A stretch of 49,387 bases of DNA from JAQBQZ01 sp964554765 (GCA_964554765.1 CAZKPS010000003.1:1-49387); one strand, 5' to 3'; shown: positions 38,678-47,210, counted from the first letter of the stretch. A program made the numbers and translations. Notes: generated by a model not told the origin, from the sequence alone.

Positions 38678-39706
38678 TTATGCAAGCACCACCTCTTCTT
38701 CTATTTTTATTTTTGTTTTTTCTTCTACAATCTTTTTTATTTTAAAAATAAATGACCGTACCTCATCTGAAGTTGCATTGGCGTAGTTTACTACAACAAG
38801 TGACTGGTTTTCGTAAAGTCCCACATCCCCTTCTCGAAACCCACGAAGACCACATATTTTATCAAGCACAAACGCAGTAGATATTTTGACCATTCCTGGA
38901 CCTGCTTTATATATAGGCATTTCGGGATATTTTATTTTTAATTCTTCTATATCAGATTCGTTACAAATAATGTTTTTGAAAAATGATCCTGCTGTACCAT
39001 GAATATTTAAATCTGGGAATTTTCCTTTTCGGATTTGTATCACCACATCTCGCATAGCTTTTGGTGTAGGTATAGCGTTTTTAAAATAATTCGAAAGATC
39101 CTTATATGTAATATTCACATTTGGTACAAGCGAAAGTCTAAATGTGACAGAAACAACAATATATTTTTTTCCTTTATTTGTTTTAAAAAAACTATATCTG
39201 TATCCAAACTCACACTCATTATTTGATAATGTTTTATACTCGAGAGTTTCCATATCAAATACTTCTACACTTTCTATATAATCTTTTACCTCTACTCCAT
39301 ACGCACCGATGTTTTGTACAGGTGATGCACCGACAGTTCCAGGAATAGACGAAAGATTCTCAAGTCCAAAAAATCCATTCTCTATTGTCCACTCCACAAA
39401 CGAATCCCAACCTTCGCCAGCCTCTGCGGTTACTAGCACCTCTGTACCGTTTATCTTCTTATATTCTTTTCCTTTATTTAAAATTTGAATTACCAAAGCA
39501 TTGATACCACTATCAGCAAAAAGAATATTAGATCCTCCACCCAACAAAAAAATTGGTAGATTATTTTCTTTTGCAAAAACTATAGCACCCTTGAGATCCT
39601 TTTTGTCTTCAAGTTCAAAAAAGTGTGATGCATCGCCCCCTATCTTAAATGTCGAAAGTCCCTTGAGAGGGACTTGATTTTGAACTTTGATTTGAATTTC
39701 TGACAT
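38678..39706 (-). CDS. murB: UDP-N-acetylmuramate dehydrogenase (UDP-N-acetylenolpyruvoylglucosamine reductase)
   Basis: 342 aa from the ATG at 39706 (MSEIQIKVQNQVPLKGLSTFKIGG). FAD-binding PCMH domain: FLLGGGSNILFADSG, then GLENLSSIPGTVGASPVQNIGAYG; C-terminal GTAGSFFKN with the catalytic Ser. Completes UDP-MurNAc for peptidoglycan. TATATT lies 6 nt before this ATG; the longer frame upstream crosses a palindrome and is not credible. Confidence 0.95.
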   Translation of the reverse strand: MSEIQIKVQNQVPLKGLSTFKIGGDASHFFELEDKKDLKGAIVFAKENNLPIFLLGGGSNILFADSGINALVIQILNKGKEYKKINGTEVLVTAEAGEGWDSFVEWTIENGFFGLENLSSIPGTVGASPVQNIGAYGVEVKDYIESVEVFDMETLEYKTLSNNECEFGYRYSFFKTNKGKKYIVVSVTFRLSLVPNVNITYKDLSNYFKNAIPTPKAMRDVVIQIRKGKFPDLNIHGTAGSFFKNIICNESDIEELKIKYPEMPIYKAGPGMVKISTAFVLDKICGLRGFREGDVGLYENQSLVVVNYANATSDEVRSFIFKIKKIVEEKTKIKIEEEVVLA

Positions 39707-39712
39707 ATATAA

Positions 39713-39718
39713 AATATA
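39713..39718 (-). promoter_or_regulatory. -10 element, leaderless geometry
   Basis: TATATT on the minus strand, 6 nt before the ATG of murB; TG extension absent. Confidence 0.4.
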
Positions 39719-39726
39719 GATTCCGC

Positions 39727-39797
39727 CAGGAGATGGCCGATGAATGCGGGCTCCAAAAGCAAACATCTTTGTGAGTGCAGTCATCGGCCATCTCCTG
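39727..39797. repeat. 17-bp perfect inverted repeat upstream of murB
   Basis: CAGGAGATGGCCGATGA and its exact complement with a 37-bp loop. Richer in GC than its surroundings; just upstream of the murB promoter. Confidence 0.88.
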
Positions 39798-39852
39798 AAA
39801 CAATCAATAACAGTATACATCTGTACCGCCTCTTTGTCATTATTCAAGATTC

Positions 39853-39985
39853 ATCCGCACACTAAGTTTGTTATCGTGTTTTTTGTAACATAATCATAAT
39901 CTCTCACTATCTAAGAAATAGGTGTGTTATCTTGATTGGTTAGTCACATTTTGAAAACACAAGCAATAGCAAACTTAGTGTGCGG
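39853..39985 (-). repeat. Terminator-linked palindromic element, copy C
   Basis: 133 bp. Inverted ends TCCGCACACTAAGTTTGTTA and, at the right end, AACTTAGTGTGCGGA. On the minus strand it begins behind the U-tract of the terminator that follows the O-antigen ligase-like gene. The arms differ from A and B, mostly with compensating changes. Confidence 0.88.
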
Positions 39986-40019
39986 AAAATAAACAAAACC
40001 CACCTTGCGGCGGGTTTTG
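39986..40019 (-). terminator. Rho-independent terminator preceding element C
   Basis: Minus strand ACAAAACCCGCC-GCAA-GGTGGGTTTTGTTTATTTT; 12-bp stem with one G-U pair. Confidence 0.88.
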
Positions 40020-40102
40020 TCGATGTTTGCTTATTTGGAGCTCGAATATATATCCGCAACTCACATTTATCATAATACCATAGAGGCTCAAAAAAAGCAA
40101 AT
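40020..40102. other. Trailer between the ligase gene and its terminator
   Basis: 83 bp with no credible ORF. A minus-strand TATTAT occurs near 40071-40076, so a small RNA ending at the terminator cannot be excluded. Confidence 0.3.
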
Positions 40103-42463
40103 TTATCTAATGATTGTGTTTACCTTTTCTATGTATTGCTTCGCCTCCATCTCTGTTGAAGGTATTGCAGCAGCCATGGCCTCGAGCCATTTTATTGCCA
40201 TCAACTTGTCTTTTTTAAAGGTATAAATATCAGATATAAGAGTATAGAGAGTCTTGTTCTGCGGATCCTTATCGATCGATAATTCAAGTAGTGATATGAC
40301 ATCATTAGTATATCCCCTTTCGACAAGCAGCTTTACAATACTTGGTACCACAAAGGATCCTGGATTTTCCATAGCTTTTGCAATCTTTATAGCGTCACCC
40401 ACGTGACCTGTCAGCACGAGTGACTGAGCATATATGAGTTTAGGATTATCGAACTCAGGTGCTAATTCATAGGCATATTTTAATGTCTCCAATGCTTTGT
40501 TTGTGTATGATTCATCTTTCTCTTTATCTCCTTTTATAAAATATGCTTTCGCAAGAGAATAATATATTTGTTGTTTGCTTGGAGACATCTTCTTTGCCTC
40601 TTCAAGTATAGGTATTGCATTATCATACATACCCACATCAGTAAGAAACGAACCAAGATTTATGTATGACCTAACATCATAGGGATATTTGTTTTTAACA
40701 TCTTGAAGAGCCTTCAAGGTCATAAGTCCAAAACTATTTTTATCTTGTTCTGATACTTTACTAGAATTCAGTATATCCATTGCCAATCTATCCATTTGCT
40801 CAGCAGTTTCAAACTCACCTGCAGGACCATAATTAAATGCATCATTAAGGTAAGTGATATTTTTTGTTACACCTTCCTGTTGAGGACTGATACCTTTTGA
40901 GAGCGCAATATTTTGTTTGTATGGTCTGTAATTAATGAGTAAGAGTAAGATTACAAACACCACAAATACCGAAGCCAAAAGAGGTGCTTGAATTTTCTCT
41001 ATAACCTGTCTCTTTTTAGTCTCTTCTTCGGTATCAAGGTGTGAAAGCCCGAGGATGAGAATAAACAACATATAACTGAGGAGGTTGTCGAAGATAAAAA
41101 GGTTTTGAAATGCATATGCAGAGAAAAGGCCGATAAGTACTGCTTTTTCTCTCTTACTAAATGATTTGCTCTTCCAGAGTCCAAGAAGTGCAAACAAATA
41201 CATTAAGAGATACGCCACAAACCCGAGCACACCTCCAGCGATGAGCCAATCAAGAAATGCATTGTGAGTTCTATCAAACCATGGCTCGTGTCGAATCATC
41301 TCTGGTCTATAATATTTCTCGAATACATAGATAAAGTTCTCTTGACCCCACCCTAATACCGGTCTCTCTTTGAATGCCTCTATCGCCATTGGCCAAATGA
41401 TTGATCGGGCCTGAGTTTTTGTGTCATTAATAGAGATAGATGCAAATCGATTAAGTACCGGACTCTTCTGTACAAAATTACTATCTTTAATAAGCAAGAA
41501 CCCAAACACAACAGCAAAGACAGCTACTATAACCCCGAGAGAGACATTACGAATATGTTTATGTTCTTTCTCTGTAACAGCAATTATGATGGCCGTAAGA
41601 AGGAGTCCACCAATAAGCCCTAATATTGCTCCTCGTGTCGCAGTGTAGTAGAGAATAATAAGTTCTGCAATAATAAATAGAGTATAAAGTGACTTCACGT
41701 ACAAATGCTCAAATCGTGAAAACACATCACTAAATCTAAACCAGCACGCCTTCAAAACAGCCAAAAGTGCGAGTACAAGAACAACACCTCCAACTTTTGT
41801 ATAATCAAGATCCTTAACTGCTAATTCATAGAGGTAATAGACAATATAAAGTGAACCACCTCCAATCATAATGTCTGCTATACCCTTTACCTTGTTACCA
41901 TTTACAAACCAAAGATAGATAAGAAAGAAAATATGGAAGAGCATATATGTCGCCATATATGCAGAGTTACCGAGTGTCCCATCAAGTCTTGTACCACCCT
42001 GATTAATAACTGCACCACCAAAAAACTGCAAGTACGCAAAGAAAGTCATAAACACAGAAACCGCAACAGATGATCCAATCATTAGACTCCAGTCTCTTTT
42101 TGTTTTGAGCACATTAGTGAGTACCACAAAATATGCAAAGAGATGTGCAAGCAGAACAAAACCTTCCATTCGTTCAAAGTTACTGAAAAACGCCTTTGTT
42201 TTATCTACCGCAAAGACATCAGCAACAAAGATTACTGCCACAAAAGCTGCAAAAGACAAAAATAACTTATCTTTCTTTGGACGGAAATGTGGGTCAGCAA
42301 ATGCGAGTGCTACATATAGACAGAAGATGGATTCAACCAAAACACGGAAGAGAAATGCTTTTCCTGTAATAAAAGGAAAAAACATTGAATTGGCGACGAC
42401 AATAGCAACCAAGGGTGACGCGCAGAGCAGAAACTTAATTGTTTTTAAAATAAAATTATTCAT
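40103..42463 (-). CDS. O-antigen ligase/polymerase-like membrane protein with C-terminal TPR region
   Basis: 786 aa from the ATG at 42463 (MNNFILKTIK). About twelve membrane helices (to about residue 480) with the Wzy/WaaL loop containing RPVLGWGQENF and FDRTHNAFLDWLIAGGVLG. An extracytoplasmic C-terminal half of tetratricopeptide-like repeats follows (about 540-786). Such proteins polymerise or ligate surface glycans, or glycosylate proteins. The ATG is fused to the GGGAT end of a palindromic element. Confidence 0.88.
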   Translation of the reverse strand: MNNFILKTIKFLLCASPLVAIVVANSMFFPFITGKAFLFRVLVESIFCLYVALAFADPHFRPKKDKLFLSFAAFVAVIFVADVFAVDKTKAFFSNFERMEGFVLLAHLFAYFVVLTNVLKTKRDWSLMIGSSVAVSVFMTFFAYLQFFGGAVINQGGTRLDGTLGNSAYMATYMLFHIFFLIYLWFVNGNKVKGIADIMIGGGSLYIVYYLYELAVKDLDYTKVGGVVLVLALLAVLKACWFRFSDVFSRFEHLYVKSLYTLFIIAELIILYYTATRGAILGLIGGLLLTAIIIAVTEKEHKHIRNVSLGVIVAVFAVVFGFLLIKDSNFVQKSPVLNRFASISINDTKTQARSIIWPMAIEAFKERPVLGWGQENFIYVFEKYYRPEMIRHEPWFDRTHNAFLDWLIAGGVLGFVAYLLMYLFALLGLWKSKSFSKREKAVLIGLFSAYAFQNLFIFDNLLSYMLFILILGLSHLDTEEETKKRQVIEKIQAPLLASVFVVFVILLLLINYRPYKQNIALSKGISPQQEGVTKNITYLNDAFNYGPAGEFETAEQMDRLAMDILNSSKVSEQDKNSFGLMTLKALQDVKNKYPYDVRSYINLGSFLTDVGMYDNAIPILEEAKKMSPSKQQIYYSLAKAYFIKGDKEKDESYTNKALETLKYAYELAPEFDNPKLIYAQSLVLTGHVGDAIKIAKAMENPGSFVVPSIVKLLVERGYTNDVISLLELSIDKDPQNKTLYTLISDIYTFKKDKLMAIKWLEAMAAAIPSTEMEAKQYIEKVNTIIR

Positions 42464-42568
42464 CCCGTTCGAAAATATTAGCAATTAGTAATGTTAGTGT
42501 ATGACTATTGTACATCTACGATTTGTAATAATCTAGACTGTAAACTTGTTGCAATTTTCGAACGGGAT
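42462..42568 (-). repeat. Start-codon-linked palindromic element, copy 3
   Basis: Ends ATCCCGTTCGAAAAT (42462-42476) and ATTTTCGAACGGGAT (42554-42568), perfect 15-bp inverted ends. One end supplies the AT of the ligase start codon. Confidence 0.85.
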
Positions 42569-42615
42569 TCATCTCCCTTAATTCGAAAATAAGCTTGACC
42601 ATTATACTACAGGAT

Positions 42616-43062
42616 TTACTTTTTAGTCTTGTTGACGAGCCAAGAACTTGATTGAACTTTACCCCCCTTTCCGACAGAAAAGACTATTTTACACCCTAGC
42701 TCTTTACACACCGGGATTTCAGGAGTATTTTTCTTTGTCCTATCACCTCCGTTTGCAAATATATGAGGCTTAACAACTCGGAGCGCATCACAAACACTCA
42801 TATCGAGAGGATTCTTCTTGTGTTTTGTTATAACCACCTCGTCAACTGAGCGGAGCGCGAGAAGTATCTCCTTTCTTTCCTTTTCATCCATAAATACATA
42901 CCCTTTTTTCTTTTGAAGCCAGTTATCATTATTTAAAATCACCACAAGTTTATCTCCAAGCCTTCTCGCCTCTTCGAACATCCGAACATGTCCAATATGA
43001 AGAGGGTCGAATCCACCACTTACTGCCACCACCTTCTGTTTTTTCTGGATATTTAGCGTCAT
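42616..43062 (-). CDS. Cytidylyltransferase-like protein (RfaE/TagD type)
   Basis: 148 aa nucleotidyltransferase of the HxGH superfamily: SGGFDPLHIGHVRMFEEAR (H22-I-G-H25) and the C-terminal SSSWLVNKTKK in place of the usual ISTT motif. It transfers a nucleotide to a phosphorylated sugar or polyol. The closest look is the cytidylyl/adenylyl domain of HldE (RfaE). Context fits activation of a sugar for the surface glycan. A divergent promoter lies upstream. Confidence 0.83.
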   Translation of the reverse strand: MTLNIQKKQKVVAVSGGFDPLHIGHVRMFEEARRLGDKLVVILNNDNWLQKKKGYVFMDEKERKEILLALRSVDEVVITKHKKNPLDMSVCDALRVVKPHIFANGGDRTKKNTPEIPVCKELGCKIVFSVGKGGKVQSSSWLVNKTKK

Positions 43063-43091
43063 AAATCAATTAATAAATAGAATTAAGTCAC

Positions 43092-43122
43092 ATTATAACA
43101 GAACCTTATTTTGATGTATAAT
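43092..43122. promoter_or_regulatory. Divergent promoters of the glycan locus
   Basis: Minus strand: TATACA-17-TATAAT with TGt extension (-10 at 43092-43097) drives the cytidylyltransferase gene. Plus strand: TATAAT at 43117-43122 drives the flippase gene with a leader of a few nt. The two promoters overlap, so they may exclude each other. Confidence 0.55.
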
Positions 43123-43132
43123 GTACAAATAT

Positions 43133-44386
43133 ATGGGAAATTTGAGAAACAAACTATTTAGTTTTCTAAAAAAAAGCGAGAAATACACAAAAACGGATAT
43201 GACCTACATGGTATCTGGCGGCTTTTGGCTCACATCAGGCCAAATCATGGCCTCATCATCATCACTTATACTTGCTATCGCATTCGCAAACTTGCTCTCA
43301 CCTGATTCATATGGAGTGTACAAATATATACTGTCCATTATATCAATAATAGCCATTACATCACTGGGCGGAATAGACACATCTGTCACACAATCAACAG
43401 CACGTTCATATGAGGGTAATTTTTTAGAAGGAATAAAAGTCAAAATCGTCGGTGGATTAGTAGGATCAATTATAGGATTTGTGCTAGCTTTTTACTACTA
43501 TCATCAAGACAATACAATCATATCGTTCTCACTCATGCTGGCATGTGTATTTGTACCATTCATGTACTCTTTTGATTTATATAATGCGTTCTTAAATGGT
43601 AGAAAGCTATATAAGACATACTCAATATGTAATATTGCAACACAAATTACTGTTATGATAATTATGATCTGTGCAATACTTATAACGCACAACATACCGG
43701 CTATTATAGGTATCTATTTTGCAACGAACACTCTCATTAATTTATTCTTCCTTATTGTTACAATAAAAAAATATAAGCCAAACAAAGATTATGATGAGAA
43801 GTCATTGACGTTTGGAAAACACATGACAATCATGGATATTGTCAACACACTCTCAACACAACTCGATAAAATACTTGTATTCCATTTTTTAGGTGGAGTG
43901 GAGCTCGCAATTTACAGTATAATCTCCGCACCAGCAGAGCAAATGAAGGGTCTACTCAAGAGCGTGAGCTTTCTATCATTTCCAAAGTTTGCAACTCGAA
44001 GTATGTCAGAAATAAAGTCTAATATTTTTAGCAAGTTATTCAAATTCGGGGTACTAACCACATTTATAGTATTTTTTTATATTATACTTGTACCATTTCT
44101 TTTTTCAATTTTCTTCCCAAAATATGCAGAAAATACTTTTTATGCACAATTATATGCAATATCAATTATTGCCTCAATACTTGGAACTGTTCTCTACACA
44201 ATACTCACCGCAAAAGCACTAACAAAAGAACTTTATCAGTATAATTTTTTGAGTAATTTAGTTACCATCGGCCTACTTTTCATTCTCACATATCACTTTG
44301 GAATTATCGGTGCTGTCTCGGCACGAATTATTTCGAGATATATAATCCTCGCATTCTTGGTACTGATAATAAAGAGAACGAATTAG
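43133..44386 (+). CDS. Polysaccharide flippase (Wzx/MATE-like)
   Basis: 417 aa with about 12 membrane helices. The N-terminal MTYMVSGGFWLTSGQIMASSSSLILAIAFANLLSPDSYGVYKYILSI is typical of the polysaccharide biosynthesis (PST) family in the MOP superfamily, which flips lipid-linked oligosaccharides outward. An ATG at 43121 is in frame, but TATAAT (43117-43122) overlaps it, so I use 43133. The only plus-strand gene of the glycan locus. Confidence 0.85.
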   Translation: MGNLRNKLFSFLKKSEKYTKTDMTYMVSGGFWLTSGQIMASSSSLILAIAFANLLSPDSYGVYKYILSIISIIAITSLGGIDTSVTQSTARSYEGNFLEGIKVKIVGGLVGSIIGFVLAFYYYHQDNTIISFSLMLACVFVPFMYSFDLYNAFLNGRKLYKTYSICNIATQITVMIIMICAILITHNIPAIIGIYFATNTLINLFFLIVTIKKYKPNKDYDEKSLTFGKHMTIMDIVNTLSTQLDKILVFHFLGGVELAIYSIISAPAEQMKGLLKSVSFLSFPKFATRSMSEIKSNIFSKLFKFGVLTTFIVFFYIILVPFLFSIFFPKYAENTFYAQLYAISIIASILGTVLYTILTAKALTKELYQYNFLSNLVTIGLLFILTYHFGIIGAVSARIISRYIILAFLVLIIKRTN

Positions 44387-44429
44387 TTCTCTACTTTTTT
44401 CTAAGCACCAAACGAAATACATTATATAG

Positions 44430-45062
44430 TTATTTTTCTACTACTATATAATAGCCCGTTGAAAGTATATTTTTTTCTATGGTTTGCTTTTTAATATCCC
44501 CGTATTCTTTAACAGTTAAGAAGTTCAGTTTATTGATTATCCAGGCGATCATAAAAATAACAAATTTTGCTAGCAAATTAAATCTAAGTGTACTCTGAAA
44601 ACCCATTCTCTGTAGCAATATAGCAATCGCCGAAAAATTTGATGACTCGTCTTTCAGCTCTACAAACCTCCATCTCTTAAATAACTCCTTGAGGCCATAC
44701 TTGGTATATCTCCAATAATCGTGTGGTGAGTCATGAATTGGATATACAAACCGTGTAGTTAAAATAAGTCTGCCACCTGACTTAAGTACACGATAGAATT
44801 CCTTTTCGATTTCAAATGGATTTTTAACATGCTCTAGCACTTCAGTACACAAAATTACTTCAAACTCACCATCTTTAAAAGGTAGACTGCTCGCATCCGC
44901 CACTATATCTGGCTGACGAGCAGGATCAATATCAACAGTCAATCTATTCGGAAAAAATCTTCCATAACTCGATCCGCCAGAACCAACATCCAGCACCTTG
45001 GCATTTGTGGCATAGTCTTTTAAGAACATATCGAGATTGTCTCTAGTTATTTTTCTAAACAT
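44430..45062 (-). CDS. Class I SAM-dependent methyltransferase
   Basis: 210 aa. SAM-binding motif I is KVLDVGSGGSSYGRFFP (about 18-34), the acidic strand-2 end is VDIDP, and motif IV is VILCTEVLEHVKNPFEIEKEFYRVLKSGG. These define the Methyltransf_11-like fold. Target probably a sugar or lipid-linked glycan given the locus. A hydrophobic C-terminal segment (about 163-180) may touch the membrane. It starts 2 nt after the GT gene stop. Confidence 0.85.
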   Translation of the reverse strand: MFRKITRDNLDMFLKDYATNAKVLDVGSGGSSYGRFFPNRLTVDIDPARQPDIVADASSLPFKDGEFEVILCTEVLEHVKNPFEIEKEFYRVLKSGGRLILTTRFVYPIHDSPHDYWRYTKYGLKELFKRWRFVELKDESSNFSAIAILLQRMGFQSTLRFNLLAKFVIFMIAWIINKLNFLTVKEYGDIKKQTIEKNILSTGYYIVVEK

Positions 45063-45064
45063 AA

Positions 45065-46189
45065 TTATGATTGAATAAAATTAATGATTTTTCTTGCTCG
45101 AGATAACCACGTGTATTCGCACACCTTTAGTGCTACATTGCTTCCAAGCTTATCCATTAATGTTTTGTCTTCAATGAGTGATTTGATACTCGAAACAAGT
45201 GAGTCCACATCATCTGGTTTTGTTAGTATAGCATCATTTTCAGTCAGCACCTCTCTCATACTAGGTAAGTCAGATGCGATAATCGGTTTATGAGCTGCCA
45301 TATATTCAAACAACTTGAGCGGTGAAGTATACATTGAAGATATTTTTGTTTTGGCACTATTCGGTAACACAAGAATATCTGACGCTTTTAGATACAAAGG
45401 TACAAGATTACGAGACTTAAACCCTGTAATAATAATATTATTATAATTAGCATACTTGAGCTTGAATGCATCAAGCTCCTTATCAACACCTCCAACAAAA
45501 ACAAAGGTGATGCCAGGAAGAAGTACCGCGGCATCAGCGAGGTTATGCGCTCCCTTCCAATCATATAAATGACCCGTGTAACAAACAATACGAGCAGTAG
45601 AAGTGAGCCCCAACTTTTTTCTTGCCTCAGTTTGAGTAATACTAATATCAAACTCTTCTATTTGTACAGCATCAGGTACAACACAAATCTTTGAAGCCAC
45701 CACTCCTCTTCGCACAAGCTCGTCCTTCATAATATTATTTAAAACAAATATCTTATGCACCCTATTCACAAATATAATAAATAACTTTCCTCTCGATAGA
45801 TTGTGAAGTTCAACACATAAGGTATTTTTCTTCTTAGAAAAAAGAGAAAGGAATATTGGGTCTCGAGAATAAATAATATCACCTCTGTATTTTGACCTCT
45901 GTACTAACAAGCCAAAAATAAATATTAAATAATCAATAGCGTAAAATAACTTTCCGAACATCAAAGTTCTACCTAAGAGATCTAGGCCCCAAAACTTTCT
46001 GATCTTAAAATTACTTTTCACCCCATAATACACAAATACATCAGCATTAAATGCTGGTTTTCTGAAAGGTACAACGAGCTCAACATCGATTTTAGTCTGA
46101 TCAGCAAATGACTCACACATTTTTATGATCTGAGTCGCATGAGCCCTTTCTGTCGGTAAACGTGTGTCGGCAATATATTTGATTTTCAT
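45065..46189 (-). CDS. Glycosyltransferase, GT4-like (GT-B fold)
   Basis: 374 aa. N-terminal domain opens MKIKYIADTRLPTERAHATQIIKMCESFA. The C-terminal domain (Glycos_transf_1) shows IVCYTGHLYDWKGAHNLADA, FVFVGGVDKELD and the nucleotide-binding EX7E-type region SPLKLFEYMAAHKPIIASDLPSMREVL. It transfers a sugar to the growing glycan at the inner membrane face. Donor and acceptor unknown; GDP-mannose derivatives are likely available here. Confidence 0.88.
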   Translation of the reverse strand: MKIKYIADTRLPTERAHATQIIKMCESFADQTKIDVELVVPFRKPAFNADVFVYYGVKSNFKIRKFWGLDLLGRTLMFGKLFYAIDYLIFIFGLLVQRSKYRGDIIYSRDPIFLSLFSKKKNTLCVELHNLSRGKLFIIFVNRVHKIFVLNNIMKDELVRRGVVASKICVVPDAVQIEEFDISITQTEARKKLGLTSTARIVCYTGHLYDWKGAHNLADAAVLLPGITFVFVGGVDKELDAFKLKYANYNNIIITGFKSRNLVPLYLKASDILVLPNSAKTKISSMYTSPLKLFEYMAAHKPIIASDLPSMREVLTENDAILTKPDDVDSLVSSIKSLIEDKTLMDKLGSNVALKVCEYTWLSRARKIINFIQS

Positions 46190-46209
46190 ACTATTAATAT
46201 CAAACTCAA

Positions 46210-47208
46210 CTAAATATGCTTTAAAAACTGCTGCGAGTGTTTCATAGGATCATTGTACTTTTCAATATCTGCTTCAACCATCATTTTTACAAGTTCTTTG
46301 AATGACGTCTTTGGCACCCAACCCAATTTTTTCTTTGCTTTTGTCGGATCACCCAATAAATAGTTAACATCTACAGGCCTAAAGAATTGTTTGTCTACTT
46401 TTACATAATCTCTGTAATCAAGACCTGCCGCGGAAAAAGCCTCTTCACAAAATTCTCTTACTGAGTGACTCTCGCCTGTTGCAATAACATAGTCATCAGG
46501 CTTGTCTTGCTGAAGCATGCTCCACATCGCCTCAACATAATCCCCTGCGAACCCCCAATCTCGCTTAGCATCGAGATTTCCTAAATAAAGTTCTTTAGTG
46601 TATCCCTTCTTAATACGCGCTACAGAATCAGTTATTTTTTTTGTCACAAATTCTATACCTCGAATCGGTGACTCGTGGTTAAAAAGTATTCCTGAACATG
46701 CAAAAAGTCCATATCCTTCTCGATAATTTTTTGTCACCCAATGTGCATACAACTTTGCGGCTGCATACGGACTCGCAGGTTCAAATGGAGTGCTTTCACT
46801 TTGCGGATGAGGCGCATTACCGTACATTTCTGATGTTGATGCCTGATAAAATTTTATTTTTGGGTCGATTATTCGAATAGAATCAAGGATTCTTGTCACA
46901 CCAAGTCCTGATATTTCTCCTGTTGCGATAGCTGACTCAAAAGAAACTCCCACAAAGCTCTGAGCAGCGAGATTGTAAATCTCATCAGGCTTTGTTGTCA
47001 TAATTGCCTGCATAATCGACGTCTGATCCAACAAATCAATCGGAATAAGCTCAATATCTTTTTTTACATCGAGACAGTGAAGTCGCCAGAGGTTTCTGGT
47101 ACTAGTCCTTCGATAACCTCCGTACACTTTATACCCTTTTGATACAAGAAATTTTGCAAGATATGCCCCGTCTTGTCCTGTAATACCTGTGATTAAAGCT
47201 CGTTTCAT
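46210..47208 (-). CDS. gmd: GDP-mannose 4,6-dehydratase
   Basis: 332-aa extended short-chain dehydrogenase. NADP-binding TGITGQDGAYLAKFL (6-20), RRTSTRNLWRL, catalytic S/T near QASTSEMYGNAP, and the YxxxK pair in SPYAAAKLYAHW; then NHESPIRG and FVTRK-like FVTKKI, both typical of Gmd. It makes GDP-4-keto-6-deoxymannose, the precursor of rhamnose/fucose-type sugars. Its substrate derives from mannose-1-phosphate, the product of the split ManB at 998-2349. Confidence 0.93.
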   Translation of the reverse strand: MKRALITGITGQDGAYLAKFLVSKGYKVYGGYRRTSTRNLWRLHCLDVKKDIELIPIDLLDQTSIMQAIMTTKPDEIYNLAAQSFVGVSFESAIATGEISGLGVTRILDSIRIIDPKIKFYQASTSEMYGNAPHPQSESTPFEPASPYAAAKLYAHWVTKNYREGYGLFACSGILFNHESPIRGIEFVTKKITDSVARIKKGYTKELYLGNLDAKRDWGFAGDYVEAMWSMLQQDKPDDYVIATGESHSVREFCEEAFSAAGLDYRDYVKVDKQFFRPVDVNYLLGDPTKAKKKLGWVPKTSFKELVKMMVEADIEKYNDPMKHSQQFLKHI

Positions 47209-47210
47209 AT

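Noticed and set aside
39707..39847. N-terminal extension of MurB by 47 residues
   Set aside because: The extension reads through a perfect inverted repeat and lies upstream of a -10 placed 6 nt before the normal MurB start.
19341..39985. The three CCGCACACTAA elements as integron attC sites
   Set aside because: Size and imperfect palindromy fit, but the ends are too long and conserved, copy C lacks the invariant GTT/AAC core triplet, the copies do not flank tandem cassettes, and no integron integrase is in the window.
19341..39985. CRISPR array or direct-repeat locus
   Set aside because: Copies are kilobases apart, palindromic, without regular spacers or cas genes.
40005..40226. 73-codon plus-strand frame next to element C
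   Set aside because: Begins near the terminator hairpin and runs antisense into the O-antigen ligase-like gene.
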